Source: Turbatrix aceti (Eukaryota; Nematoda; Chromadorea; Rhabditida; Panagrolaimidae). Taken from it: a DNA stretch of 64,000 nt. The position numbers were made by a program, and so were the translations under genes. Below the pieces are notes generated by a model, which saw only the letters and a list, made by a program, of their open reading frames with translations, ran no database searches and was not told the DNA's origin. Positions 1-10,779 of the stretch are shown piece after piece. The DNA lies in contig OZ017766.1 of NCBI GenBank assembly GCA_963969345.1, positions 7,440,001-7,504,000 on the forward strand. The letters run 5' to 3'. How positions within the stretch are numbered: position 1 is the first letter of the stretch; each line of letters begins with the position of its first letter.

Positions 1-219
1 TATTTTTTTGCAAAACTTTCGTCGGGGGAACCTCAATTTTCGTTCTAAATTTTTGTTTTTCATTTCAAAAATTGTCCTTCAACAATTTTAATCTCAATGC
101 TCTTTTAGTCCATCGCATAAAATTATCATCCTAATAAGCCTTGTTATTCCTGCAAAACATGTATTTTTAGCACATTTAAAAATTCCGTGAAAACAATATT
201 CATCTTTTGAACTTTTCAG

Positions 220-1800
220 GTTTTTCCTACTCTCAACCGTGCTCGTGCTGTCAGGCTACCGACAAATGTGTAAGAGTAGAGTCAACCTGAATTGGACTAT
301 GGCAATTTGCCTTCTGGCAGCACTGGCTTTTCACCGGGTCGCCTCGTCCTTCGTCTTCAACACAATTGTCAAATTGCTGTACGTTTATTTTTTATTGGCA
401 AACGCATTTATTTTTTTTTCGTAAAAGTTTTTTTTTGCAAAACAAAAACAAATTACAGTAAAAAATTGTTTTTTTGCTATTTTTAGGCCAACAATTGCCG
501 CTCAACACGGGTCTGTCTTCATCGCAGCGGGTCTCCTCCACTTTCTCCATTCTGGTCCACTGCCATTGAAAGTGATATCCACGATTTCGCTCTTCTCCGA
601 ACGATTCGCGCTCCCTCCGACGTGGTGGTCGCTCGAAGGAGGCCTTCTGATTGCTTTTTACCTCTCACTGGCAATCCATTTTCTCCTCAGCGACTGGAGA
701 AGTCTGACGGTATTCTGGGTCGTCAGTCTGACATCGCCGGTCAATCGAGTGGTTCTCGTGATCGCTGTTCTGCTTGGAAGACTGCTTGCAGTGCTTCCGA
801 CGAAACAACAGACGCCGGCGGTTCTCCTGGCAGCTTGCTCGGCGGCGTTTTACTATACCGTGAGTTTTGGAACGAAAATTAAAAAAAAAATCCACTTGAG
901 ACACAAAATTTATTCGAGGCTAAAAATTATCGCAAACAGTGCGCAAAAATTTCGTGGTGAGAGGAATCTTTGATTTTCGCTTTAAAACTAAAAATCCAAA
1001 ACAGCGTAAACCAAAAATTCAAAACGATCGTAAAAATTTTTAACCCAAAAACGAAAAAAAAACTTTCGTGGTGAGATTTTTCGTTTTATAACCACACCAC
1101 AACTTTTTTCAAAAAAAAATCGTGTTAGGAACATCGGTTTTCGTTTTCAAATGAAAAAATGATTTTTCGAAAAATTTTCGTGGTGGAAACCTCTATTTTT
1201 GTCCTAAAACCAAGCTTCAAAGTGGTCGTAAACGTTTTACAAAACTTTCGTTGTGGGACCCAAGCGGAAAAAAAATTCCACTGAGGCCCAAAATTTTTTA
1301 GATTTTCTTTTTTTTCACATTTTCCATTAAAAACCAAAGAACGTTTTGTTTTTTTACCCGAAAGCTGTTTTTTAGGGTAACTCACACTCGCTAGCCTCAC
1401 TGGACCTCGCAAGTGCCTATACGCGACTGCCGTTCTACAACTTTCTCCTCTGCGGCTTCCAACTCTTCCTTGTCATGTATTCTGCTCCACTCACGATGGC
1501 CATAGCGTGGTGAGTCGGTCAAGTGCCCTGCAGGGTGCTTAAGTGCCTTTTCTGTTGTTTTTTTCCAGGAGCCGGACTGCAAACAGCGAATCGATCGAGT
1601 CTGCAATTAACTGGCTGCTTCTGCAGCGCACGACCGCGCTTGCGACGTGCCTGACCGCGCTCGTCATCCACCGGCATCACCTCTTCGTGTGGAGCGTCTT
1701 TGCGCCCAAGGCTGTCTTCGACGTGCTCCACTTTGGCGCTGCAGGAACCATAACTATAGTAGCATACCTTGCTATGCGAAAATACGGTGTTTCAAAGTGA
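220..1800 (+). CDS. PIGG: GPI ethanolamine phosphate transferase 2-like (PIGG/GPI7), 3' part
   Basis: This enzyme adds a side-branch ethanolamine phosphate to GPI anchors in the ER membrane. Four exons join in frame: 220-378, 487-859, 1376-1509 and 1569-1800, each with GT donor and AG acceptor. The gene is cut by the window's left edge, so the N-terminal alkaline-phosphatase-like catalytic domain is missing and only the multi-pass membrane part is visible. Family recognition rests on the motif GNSHSLASLDLASAY in exon 3, which matches the GNSNSIATVDISAGF-type segment of PIGG, and on HHLFVWSVFAPKAVFD near the C-terminus, which matches the conserved HLF(I/V)WSVFSPK motif of PIGG. Hydrophobic helices fill the rest. 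PIGO is the main alternative, but the C-terminal motif favours PIGG. Bases 1-219 read as intron. The introns carry fragments of a dispersed repeat with TTCGTGGTGAGA. Confidence 0.75.
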
Positions 1801-1854
1801 TACGGTGTCTTCTCTCGTCATGAATTTATGTAACTCACTCACCCGCGTTTTTTT

Positions 1855-2258
1855 TTTCAAAATTAAAAAAAATTGAGACTTGAACGGAAAAAATTAACAA
1901 AAAATGTGTCTCGAACGGAAAAAAAAACAAAGAATGTGTATCGAACGGAAAAAAAACAAAGAATGTGTCTTGAACGGAAAAAACGGGTTCAACCAACTCT
2001 CGACACGATTTTATGTAAAAACCCGCGTTTTTTCAAAAAAATTGGTCTTGAATGGAAAAAAATTGATACGGTGTTTCTCACCACGAATTTATGGACTCAC
2101 CCGCGTTTTTTTCATTCAAACAACAAATTGTGTCTTGAACAGAAAAAAATGGTTCTACCAACTCTCGCCACGAATTTATGTTATTCACCCGCGTTTTTTT
2201 CATTCATACAAAAAAATTGTGTCTCGAACGGAAAATAGTATTTTTTTGGGGTCCCGCG
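1855..2258. repeat. Diverged tandem repeats with CGAACGGAAAAA and CACCACGAATTTA
   Basis: The stretch between PIGG and the next gene consists of imperfect repeats. The phrase GTGTCTYGAACGGAAAAA recurs about six times, alternating with CTCTCGCCACGAATTTATG and CCCGCGTTTTTTTCA. The CCACGAATTT core is the reverse complement of the AATTCGTGG phrase found in the PIGG introns, at 4.0-4.35 kb and in the channel gene intron at 42.7-43.2 kb, so all belong to one dispersed family. Confidence 0.7.
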
Positions 2259-2669
2259 TTACAGAATGTCATGGTACTGCTCCAGGTCGCTGAATTCGTA
2301 TCCGGAGGCTTTGATGAGACGAAAAGGCCGGAAGAGAGCCTGGAGATCACCGGTGAGACCGGTTGCCACGATGAACGGCACCGTCAGGTACATGTGTACG
2401 GTGAACAGTACGAGGGTCGTGGTCATGGATCGGGGAAGGCGTTTGATGCGTCCAAATACTAATCGCGATAGACGCATCCAAAATGGAAAAAATGGAACTT
2501 TGCGGGGACCGGAACGGCGGGAAAAGGAGGAAGAAGACGTCGACGTGGAAGGTGGACTCGAGCTCGGGATTGTTCGGGGTCGGCGTTTGGGTGTTTGGAC
2601 GTTGGAAGCCGTGCTCGGCTGATCCTGGAAGATTGTCGAGGATTCGGCGCCCCAGCTTCTTACTGACAT
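2259..2669 (-). CDS. Small one-pass membrane protein, unknown family
   Basis: A single-exon frame of 136 codons. I do not recognise the family. The N-terminal half (about residues 15-55) is rich in Ser, Pro and Thr with basic clusters. It is followed by a basic and aromatic stretch, one clear hydrophobic segment (about residues 82-104, LVLFTVHMYLTVPFIVATGL) and an acidic C-terminal tail ending in HDIL. The start was chosen because a splice-acceptor-like TTTTCATTACAG lies three bases upstream of the ATG, as expected for spliced-leader addition or a 5' UTR intron. It converges with PIGG. The frame is notably GC-richer than its surroundings, which supports real coding. No regulatory element is visible. 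Confidence 0.5.
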   Translation of the reverse strand: MSVRSWGAESSTIFQDQPSTASNVQTPKRRPRTIPSSSPPSTSTSSSSFSRRSGPRKVPFFPFWMRLSRLVFGRIKRLPRSMTTTLVLFTVHMYLTVPFIVATGLTGDLQALFRPFRLIKASGYEFSDLEQYHDIL

Positions 2670-2739
2670 GTTCTGTAATGAAAAAAAATATGAGTTTTGA
2701 CGCGAATTTGAAGAAAACGGATGGTCTTAACGCGATTTT

Positions 2740-3060
2740 TTAGGGTAAGCGTATTTTTTCGTGTTGAGACGGGGAAAAGTGACGTAATTGCTTGAACGTT
2801 GCAAAGATTACTTTGTTACGGTAGTAATGTTTGCGGTCTCGACACGAAATTGAGATGTACATGGTTTTGACACGATTTTTTTTCGACAGCTGTTTTTTTC
2901 GCGTTAAGATGATGGAAAGTGACGTAGTGATTGTTACGGTACTGATTGCAATGATAGGACAGGTCTCGACACGAATTTAAAAAAACGAGTGGTTTTGACG
3001 CGAATTTCTTTACGATACCCCATTTTTTTCGTTAAATTTAGGAAAAGTGACGTAATCGAT
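2740..3060. repeat. Three diverged ~130-nt direct repeats
   Basis: The sequence GACACGAA(T/A)TT followed by TTTGACGCGA, a TTTTTTCG tract, GTTRAGA and GGAAAAGTGACGTA recurs three times at roughly 120-140 nt spacing. It lies upstream of the small membrane-protein gene and has no coding frame. Confidence 0.6.
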
Positions 3061-3999
3061 TGAACGTACATAAATTACATACAAAGATGAGTTGCAGCTA
3101 TGCTCCACGAAAAACAACACAAGGAGGACAGGTCACGTCAAGCGTGATGACACGGACGGCATTCAGCATTCGAAGGGATAAATATAAAGATTGCTTGAAG
3201 ACACACGCAAAAAAGGGCAAAAGTGGTGCCGTCGTCGTTTTCGTCGTTGTTGTGCACAATAGTTTTCTAATTTGTTTCTCCTAAAAGCTGGCTGGGGAGT
3301 GGTGGGGTGGGGCAAACCCCCCTGATTCCCGTCGTCTTCGTCGGCTCGTGGCAATTACGCCATCGTTGTCGTTGTGAAGAGGAGTCGAGTCGAGTCCGGA
3401 GTCCAAGTTGACAAAGAAAAAAAAATATTTAGTGGGAGTGAGGGAAATTATCTCTGCTTGACGCAAACAAAGCTACAGACAAGACACTCTTCTGATTTTT
3501 TTTTTTGGGTGACAAAAGAGTCTTGGGAACGAAAATTGGACCGACGGCCTAAAAAAAAATATGGCCAAGGGTGTGGTTTGGTGCCACTCATCGCCGAAGC
3601 CAGGGTTGACTTTTCGTCCCAACTGATGACTGATGTGAACAACTCGAGAACGAGTGAATGAGGAGGAGGGAGGCGGAATTGAATTGAATGAAGCACATTC
3701 GTTAAAACAAAATAAAAAAAAAAGAAAAAAACTTGGCTGTCACCAAAAAAAAGTAGTGCATGTACATCGTAAGCCGGAATTAACCAGAACGTTAACTTTG
3801 GCGTTTTTTGGTCTTTCTTTCTTTCACGAAATAAAATTAAATAATTTGGACTTTTACATTATAGACGTCGCACAACTCGCTAATTCCCTGGAAAAAAATT
3901 TCTTTCTTTGTGCCAAAATTGGATGTTTTTGAAAAAAATTTTTTTTTGCATAATTGTTTTTGGGAAAAAAAGTCAAATAAAAAAATGCAAAAGGCCTTT
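3061..3999. other. No gene seen
   Basis: AT-rich spacer with homopolymer runs and a few short frames without splice or codon support. I see nothing else supportable here. Confidence 0.6.
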
Positions 4000-4345
4000 T
4001 TTTGTTTTTATTTGCATTCAGAATTTTTAAGATGTTTTGGAAGTTTTTCCATTCAAGAACCATTTTTTTTAAATTGGGTAACATTCGTGGTGAGACCATC
4101 AATCTATAATACAATACAAAATTCATGTTTTTATTTGAATTCATAAATAGTTTTAGGATATTTAAAAAAATTTTCCGTTCAAGAACTCATTTTTTCAAAA
4201 TTCGTGGCGAAACCATCAATCTACAAAATTCATGTTCTTATTTGAATTCAAAAATAGTTTTAGGCCGTCTTGGAAGTTTTTCCGTTCAAGAACACATTTT
4301 TTTGAAGTTGGATAAAATTCGTGGTGAGACCGTCAATTTGCAAAA
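4000..4345. repeat. Three ~105-nt tandem repeats with CGTGGTGAGACC
   Basis: Three consecutive imperfect units contain TTTTTCCRTTCAAGAAC, then AATTCGTGGTGAGACCRTCA, then CAAAATTCATGTT with TATTTGAATTCA. The CGTGGTGAGACC core is shared with PIGG introns and the channel intron at 42.7-43.2 kb. Confidence 0.7.
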
Positions 4346-5261
4346 TTAATCGCAACTTTTTTCTTGTAGGCTTCTTTTTTTCGAATTGTCTTGTGGAATA
4401 CGATAAAATTTGTCTGTTGCTGATGCAACTATGTATATCCAAATTGTACCCCGTAGACTTTGGAGGCGTACAAAATTCAAAAAAGTCTGGAAGCGTGGAT
4501 ACGGAAGAACAGAAGAGTGCAAACCAGACCAGACAGGTTGTCCCGGTTGTGGTTGTGGTTGCGGTTGCATTGTTGGTGGCAAGTACATAGTGGGCAAATA
4601 ATATAAAATAATATTCAGTATAAATACAATCAGAATTGTTTCGTTTTTATTTCTACTTTGCTTACTGTAGTGTGGTGCGTGATTGGATAAAAAAACGAAT
4701 GCATGAAGAAAACAAAATAAAAAATTGAAAAAGTCTCGATGACGCAGGAATTATCTAATTCTATTTTTTTTTTGCGAGGGCAGATGAGCATGGGGCCGGA
4801 AAGAAGATAACTTGCTGATTACTTCCGCATTTTGCTAACCAGAAATTAACCAATAAGTCAGTCGTTGTCGTCAGTTGGTTTCCAGTGAACTAAAAACTTA
4901 AATTTTTCATTGCAACCACAAATAATTTTTTTTGTTTTTTGAACCTTTCGAAAAAAATAGTACAGTATCCAGCTGTTTTTTGCATAGTACATACTTATTT
5001 TTGAGTCGAACGCACATCGCACGCAGCAGTCGGTGAAAAAAACACACATAATTGTACCTTTTTATTGTTTTATTGAAAAAAAAACGAAACTCAATAAACA
5101 ACAAATTATTCTAACATTTATTTATTTATTTAATCATTTGCAAACAGGCGGCGGAGTGCGTGTTCGTTTGAGTTTCACACCCACCGGAAACAGGTGAAAG
5201 CATCAGGTGAAAGAAAAAAAAACAAAACAAAAAAATTTTTTGAAAGATTTTGTAAACTGCC
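4346..5261. other. No gene seen
   Basis: Contains a short C/G-rich stretch at 4520-4580 that gives Cys-Gly repeats on one strand and Pro-Gln repeats on the other. Neither frame has splice or start support. The rest is AT-rich spacer downstream of the first insulin-like gene. Confidence 0.5.
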
Positions 5262-5310
5262 CGAAGAAGATGATGAAGAAGAAGAAGAAGGAGAAGAAGA
5301 AGAAGAGATC
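5262..5310. repeat. GAA/GAT microsatellite
   Basis: Imperfect (GAA)n with GAT and GGA interruptions, just 3' of the insulin-like gene that ends at 5384. Confidence 0.85.
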
Positions 5311-5383
5311 GTAATATGTAGATTATATTTGCTTATATTGTTGGCGTGATGGATGCGACCAGGTGAGGGTCAGGTGAAGAAAG

Positions 5384-5656
5384 TCATGAACATGAACAGT
5401 GGTGTAGAATGAGATCTTCGTCCTTGCATTTGTTCTGACAACACATATCTGTTAATTTAATTTTTCTTGTCGCTTCAAATTCGTTGACCTTCTGAATCTC
5501 GGCTTTGGTTGCTGTGCTGCAAAAGTTGTGGCAGACACGTTGATGCCTTAGACTGAGAATTTTTCCACACGTTGTCACAGGGTTTGACTGAACCAAACGC
5601 ATTACCGCTGCCGTGATCGCTGCGAACAACAGGAAATAGTGACTGACAGCCGGCAT
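5384..5656 (-). CDS. Insulin-like peptide 1 (unusual A-chain spacing)
   Basis: A 90-residue secreted peptide precursor, likely a ligand of the insulin/DAF-2-type receptor. Residues 1-23 form a signal peptide. The B-chain motif is CGKILSLRHQRVC, with the family spacing C-x11-C and the Gly after Cys, followed by an extra HNFC cysteine. The A-chain motif is CCQNKC then KDEDLILHHC, giving CC-x3-C-x9-C where insulin has x8; it ends CSCS. There is no dibasic C-peptide excision site between B and A, as in most nematode insulins. Single exon. The ATG sits 72 nt downstream of a strong acceptor (TTTTATTTTCAG, AG at 5729-5730), with a TGGGTC microsatellite between them in the leader. A second insulin-like gene lies about 0.9 kb upstream on the same strand. 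Confidence 0.7.
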   Translation of the reverse strand: MPAVSHYFLLFAAITAAVMRLVQSNPVTTCGKILSLRHQRVCHNFCSTATKAEIQKVNEFEATRKIKLTDMCCQNKCKDEDLILHHCSCS

Positions 5657-5659
5657 GTC

Positions 5660-5693
5660 TGTCTGGGTCTGGGTCTGGGTCTGGGTCTGGGAA
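5660..5693. repeat. (TGGGTC)n microsatellite in the leader
   Basis: About five copies of TGGGTC (GACCCA on the transcribed strand) lie between the presumed acceptor and the ATG of insulin-like gene 1. Confidence 0.8.
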
Positions 5694-6039
5694 AAAACTG
5701 GGGTTGGTGATGGTGGGTGTTTTCTGAAAATAAAAAAAAAATAATCAAAACAAACGTAAAAAACGTGATTTGAACGAACAAACAAACAAACAAACGCGAA
5801 TTGACTTTCATCCTCATCATCGAAATCCCAGACGGTCAGGTCAGGTGAGGTCAGGTCACCTGCACCTACCTGAACATCCTTTAACGACGAAATACTATTC
5901 TGCTTTGTACCTATAACTGAGTGAGAAGCAACTATTTATACGCATCGCGCGTACCTCGTAGAACGTACAAACCAGACTCCTGCTAGGGCAGGTAGGAGCA
6001 TGACAAATTTGCAGTCAGTCAGGGCGGAGTTGTACTTAC

Positions 6040-6168
6040 CTGGCGTGAAAAAAAGGGGTTTGCCTCGCTGGGTTTCTCGATATTGTCTCCCCTCTCCTCG
6101 CTTTGAGCTTTGTAGTGCACCAGATTGTCTTCGTCTTTGTCTTGGACCACAGACGCCAGACGGCGCAT
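6040..6168 (-). CDS. Candidate first coding exon of an unknown gene
   Basis: A 43-codon frame starting MRRLASVVQDKDEDN and ending FFSRQ at a consensus donor CAG|GTAAGT. An acceptor (ATCCTTCAG) lies 62 nt upstream of the ATG. The peptide is highly charged and I do not recognise it. Joining it to the insulin-like exon at 5656 would put that exon out of frame, so it is not part of that gene. No downstream partner exon could be found before 5657. It may be a small gene with an unrecognised second exon, or chance. Confidence 0.3.
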
Positions 6169-6558
6169 GAAGGAAGACAGGTAGTAACTTTGCACCGATA
6201 TATCGTTTTTTTTCCTTTCTTTTTTTTTTCTGAAGGATACGTGAGCAATTTGACAAGAATAAGGCACAAAAAGCCGTGTCTACACGCATGCGTCCGTCGG
6301 GTTTTTGGACTGTTGAGCGAACAGTTACGGAAGTTACTGTAGAACCCGCAAAATACAAAAAGTTATCGTAATTGACCAAACTTTTTTATTTTATGTAGTT
6401 AACAAAAAAAGTTATCGTAATCGAAAGAATTTTATTCATTTTATTCAATCGTTCGACATGAAAGTAAAAAACCTCGCCATCACAAGTCCAACCAACTAAA
6501 TACATATGTAGATCCAAACAGGTGTGCATCATGCAGGCATACATCTGTCAGGATTCAT

Positions 6559-6998
6559 TCAGGGAATGCACGACTGCCTCAGCGTGTCATCGTTGCAACC
6601 GACGATGCAGCAATGTTTGTATACTTCTGCAAAAAGGAAATTGTACATGTCGTAAAATTTTCTGTTTTGTACGGTGGTGACCGGATTTCCTACATACCTC
6701 TGAAAGGCGAAGTCGTGCCAACACCCTTCGTCCCGCACACCTGGCGAATCTTCTTGACAAACTCACTCCCGCACTTGCGAATCCTCTCTTCACCGGCTTT
6801 TTTGAGCCTCAGCCAGACGTATTCGGCGTTTCCGAGGCCATAGGGATCGCTATTTGGGGCGTCGGTCGGTATTGAGAGCGACAACGACCACGGAAGCCAG
6901 GGAACTCTTTTGTCTTCGATTTTGGCTTCTGCAACGACTCTCGAGAAGACAATTGTACCGAGTCCAAGTACGCAGAGTGCGCACCCGACGTAGACCAT
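6559..6998 (-). CDS. Insulin/relaxin-like peptide 2
   Basis: Two exons (6698-6998 and 6559-6626, intron phase 1) encode a 122-residue secreted precursor. A signal peptide covers about residues 1-24, followed by a ~50-residue pro-region. The B chain is CGSEFVKKIRQVC (C-x11-C), which resembles the relaxin CGREFVRAI pattern. The A chain is HCCIVGCNDDTLRQSC, exactly CC-x3-C-x8-C. Only about 17 residues link B and A, with no dibasic pair, so a single-chain or nematode-type processing scheme is likely, with the pro-region cut before the B chain. A phase-1 intron between B and A is the ancestral insulin-gene arrangement. An acceptor (AATTGCAG) lies 24 nt before the ATG. It was missed as one frame because the A chain sits on a 68-nt exon. 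Confidence 0.8.
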
Positions 6999-6999
6999 G

Positions 7000-8730
7000 T
7001 TGTTGACGAGCCGTTGTTTCCTGCAATTTATTTGAAATTTGAAATTGTTATGAATTTCCTTGGTCAGTCAGTGGTCATTGGTTCTTAGTACTGGTCATCA
7101 ACAAACTTGGATTGCAAAAAAAAAACAAGCTCGGATGGATAGATTGGATTTTTGTCTTTGTTGACGGATAATTTGGTGGAAAAAGGGGTACAAAAGTCCC
7201 CGTCAGAGTCTTTCTGGGGGTCACGAAACAGCAACAATAATAGCCAAGTCAAGCAACAGCAGTTCGTGGCGTTCCAGGTGCTACGTGGGGACAAAGCACT
7301 ATTTTTGGATTCGAAAAAAAAAATTATAAAAAAATAATAACGGTTTATTTTACGCAAGTAATATTTAGAAATTTAAATTGGGTTTCGGTGAACGAACTCA
7401 AATCGGGGAATCCGGCAATTTTGAGTGACATCAGTAAAAAAAGAAAAAAATATTAAAAAAAAAACATAAGTTTTTTTGTTTCGCGCATTCTTGGAAGAAA
7501 TTTTTTTAAAGTAAGTAAAAATTTTCGTTAGTTTTAGGCGCTTTGTTAGTTAGAAAAGTGCCCTGGAACAACGGAGTAGCACATCTTGACATCTTCCGGG
7601 TGACACAAAGAAAAAAATAAATCAGAGGCCACTGGCAGACGCTAACTAAATAAATACAATTTTAAATAGTAGCTGACTGACTGACCAGCCAGCCCTGTGC
7701 GAAGGGCAAAAGGAAGTGCAGGAGACTTCCTAGCGCGGGGGACGCATTCTATAGATTATAATTTATTCATGAATTTTTAAAACAACACAAAAAAAAAGTT
7801 TTGTTCTTCGTAGTGATGTCACACGGGGGCATGGTGCAATTAGGGGGCGTCTTGATGCCGTTGACGACGACGACGATGATGTCCGTAGCGGAGTTGGTCG
7901 AACTCACCGGGCTCAGGTAAAAATAATACCTGACTCTTTTTTATCTGTTCTCAGAATCAGATGCAGACGACTACCCTGTCCTAATGACACGCTTCAGTTT
8001 GAGCTTCAGTTTCGACTGCGTGCAACTCACATGAGAATGCCGTGACGCCAGCCAGCTCTGGTTTTTCGCGAAAAAAAAATTGCATGGCACGAGTACTCTA
8101 CATAGTATCATAATTGCCATCATCTTTCTGCAAAAACTTGTCTGTCGCTACGACCACGCTTCTGTTTCCGGTCCGGGTCAGTAGCATCCGGAATTCCGGT
8201 GTTTCTGAGTTTCTGACTCTTTCCAATCCAACTTTTCCAACCTTTTTTTTTTTCCTCCAACGCTTTGCATCGTCCATCGTCAATGAGAGATCACTGTACG
8301 TGCCATGGCAAAAATCTTGTTTATGCACACTTTTTGTACTGCAAATAAATACAAATTGGGTGAGTTCTAGGAAATATAGTACGTATAAATTGTGTGATAC
8401 ATATAAGAGTGCCGACCGACTGTTTTCGGAGAAAAAGTATCCATTGTCCTTTGCAACACCCGCCACCCCGCAAAAAACATCTGTTTACGGTACCGATCCA
8501 GAAACAATGAGAAAACGGGATTTTTTTTCTGACATGAATTGCGTGGAGAACTGACGTTATCCGGAAGGGAAGCAGCACAGTTGTGCGTGAATACGCGTAG
8601 AATATGTACTACTAAATAGTACATACATACGTGTGCGAAGTCGTCACGTCAACCAATTTAAAATAAGTAAAAACTATGAATCCTAAAATAAATATTTTGA
8701 ACACACAAAAAGAGAATAAACAATACTAAT
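7000..8730. other. No gene seen
   Basis: Upstream region of insulin-like gene 2. It holds AT-rich spacer and overlapping short frames on both strands at 8.1-8.6 kb with no splice or domain support. No other feature identified. Confidence 0.5.
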
Positions 8731-9200
8731 CAGGAATAAGCAAACAGCCGTTTTTTTTGTTCTCGAACGAACACGAACATTTTGTTAATTTTGTTCGAAA
8801 AATCGAATGAACGCGTACATTTTTGTCAGTGTTCGCGAACGAACACGAACGAACAAAGAACAGATTTTTAGCATATTTTATACAAAATTTTGTCCAAGCT
8901 GGGCATAAAAACGTAAACTTCGGTACTATGCGTTTTCACGTTTTTGGTGACAGTTTTCCTACACTTTTTATTGCCGAAGGCAATTGACACTATTTGCCAT
9001 TTTTGGAAAAATAACATCAATTTCGGCACCATTAAACTGATTTTACCTAAATTTTTGTTCGTTTTATCTGTTCGGAAAATTTATCTTTGTTCGCGAACAA
9101 ACTCGAAAAAAGCAAATCTGTTCTCGAACAAACACGAACGCAAAAATTTGAATTTGTTCGCGAACGAACTCGAATGAACACGAACGTTCGCCCATCCCTG
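8731..9200. mobile_element. hAT-like MITE, copy a
   Basis: A 470-bp non-autonomous element. Ends are CAGGAATAAG and CATCCCTG; the better-preserved copies begin CAGGGATGGGCGAACG, typical of hAT termini. Sub-terminal regions are stacked GTTCGCGAACGAAC inverted motifs. The flanks are ATACTAAT and ATACGAAT, an 8-bp target duplication with one mismatch, which is the hAT size. No transposase frame. It lies between insulin-like gene 2 and the cysteine-rich peptide gene. Confidence 0.75.
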
Positions 9201-9308
9201 ATACGAATGTAAGTTTTTATTGGTTTTGACGACATTTTTTAGTAAATACAAATTTATTCAAAAAAACGCGAACAAACGTATTATTTTATTTAAATGTTTA
9301 TATTTCAA

Positions 9309-10661
9309 TCAAAGATCGAAGCACTGAAGACAATGTTGGCCCCGGGGCGTGAGGCATTCCATGCAGCGACCCTTGTTGACCTGAAAATCATTCATTCATT
9401 CATCTTCAGTTAATCTTAAAAACAAAAAGTTCATCGCAATGATTTGAGTGAGTTGGTCTACTGTCTACTGGTTTAAAAAAAAACAGGATTCAGGTTTTTT
9501 TTTAATTTTTCCTCCAAAATATTACTCAAAGGAAGGTTCGTTCGTTGTCTCTTTTTTTCTGTCGCAGATACATACAAACATAAATTCGCGCCTTTTTTTG
9601 ACAGTTGACAATGTTTGTTTGCAGTTTTTTGTAAAGTTGCGATAAAAATCCATCCGAGTCGGTTGTGACCTTGCAAAATCACCTGGCACTGCTTCAAATT
9701 ATCTAACTATGTATGTACAGATTGGGGGTGTCAGAAATTCAAAAAATGTGCATCACGAGGGAATGGAATGGATCTTCGGTACATAAATACTTTACTTGAT
9801 TTGTTCTCAAAATTTATAGATCACAAATTGTTGGATGTTGGCGCAACGGAAGTTTGACTATTTCCGGGGGGTTTGTTTGCAATTCCGGTTTTTTGAAAAA
9901 AAAATACATATTTAGAAGCACGTGTTTTTAGAAAAATTAAAAATAAATATTGCAGCAGAAAAAAAGTGAAACCGGAAATTGTGTTTTTGCAAAAAAACTG
10001 GCGCAAAAAAAATTTAAAAAAATGAAGTCGGAAACAAAATAAAATTGAAATTTGAAATTTGAAAATTGTTCTCGAAGCGAAAGCAAAAAAACAAAAAATC
10101 GTTGATTTCCGTTATTATGGCGAGCTTTTTGCCAAACAAATTGGTCGAAAAAACAAAAAAATGATAGTTTGAACTTGAAAACCGAATCCAAATTATTTTT
10201 TACATTTTTTTTTAGTTTTAAAATTTATAATTTTTTTTTACCAAAAATATTTGAAAATAAGTGCGCATTTTTGTCGGGTCTGTCTATGAGCGATTTTTTT
10301 TCAAAAAAAGCAGCAACGATAAAAAGAAGTAAACTTAAATTTTTTTTTTAAATTTAAAACAACTCAGTTTTTTTTAAACTCTGCGTTTAAAAATGCTTAC
10401 CGTGCCCTTATAATCATCGCAAAACCAATGGCATTCGGTCATCCAGTGCTTGCAAATTGACTGGAAACAACGCGTGATCATCTGATCCAGCTGAAATCCT
10501 TTTAAACTCATTTTTCCCCGTCTAAACGTTCTTTTTTTTACGTGATTCAAATTCTGCCGCGGTGGAGGTGGTCGACCGTAGCTGCTTAACGGTACACCAT
10601 CGACGACAACGGCAATCAGGGCCAAAACTGCCAACAAATGCAATTCGGCTTTGAAAGACAT
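9309..10661 (-). CDS. Secreted cysteine-rich peptide, unknown family
   Basis: Two exons, about 10386-10661 and 9309-9383 (phase 0), encode roughly 117 residues. Residues 1-24 are a signal peptide (MSFKAELHLLAVLALIAVVV). A Pro-rich linker and basic sites (KKR, FRRGK) follow, where a convertase could cut. The mature part has eight cysteines: CFQSIC, then ECHWFC, then on exon 2 RCMEC and HCLQC, that is C-x4-C-x6-C-x3-C-x10-C-x2-C-x7-C-x2-C. It lacks the adjacent CC of insulins, so it is not assigned to them. I do not recognise the fold. The start lies 118 bp downstream of the acyl-CoA synthetase stop and two bases after an acceptor-like GTCGTCAG, suggesting expression from the same pre-mRNA. Confidence 0.55.
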
Positions 10662-10699
10662 CACTGACGACCACCCACGGAGATTTTTGTAACACAATG

Positions 10700-10705
10700 T
10701 TTATT
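10700..10705 (-). promoter_or_regulatory. Poly(A) signal AATAAA between two genes
   Basis: AATAAA on the minus strand lies about 75 nt after the synthetase stop codon and about 40 nt before the start of the cysteine-rich peptide gene. This is the arrangement expected between two genes of a nematode operon. Confidence 0.55.
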
Positions 10706-10779
10706 ATTAACGTACACGCATGGCGGTGACAAATACATGTATACACAGCGAGATATATGCAGATAACCAAAGAAGGTCA

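Noticed and set aside
4346..4601. Cys-Gly-rich (+) and Pro-Gln-rich (-) frames
   Set aside because: Low-complexity products of a short repeat; no start or splice support on either strand.
8098..8624. Overlapping frames of 85-146 codons on both strands
   Set aside because: No agreement between starts, splice sites and domains; not distinguishable from chance.
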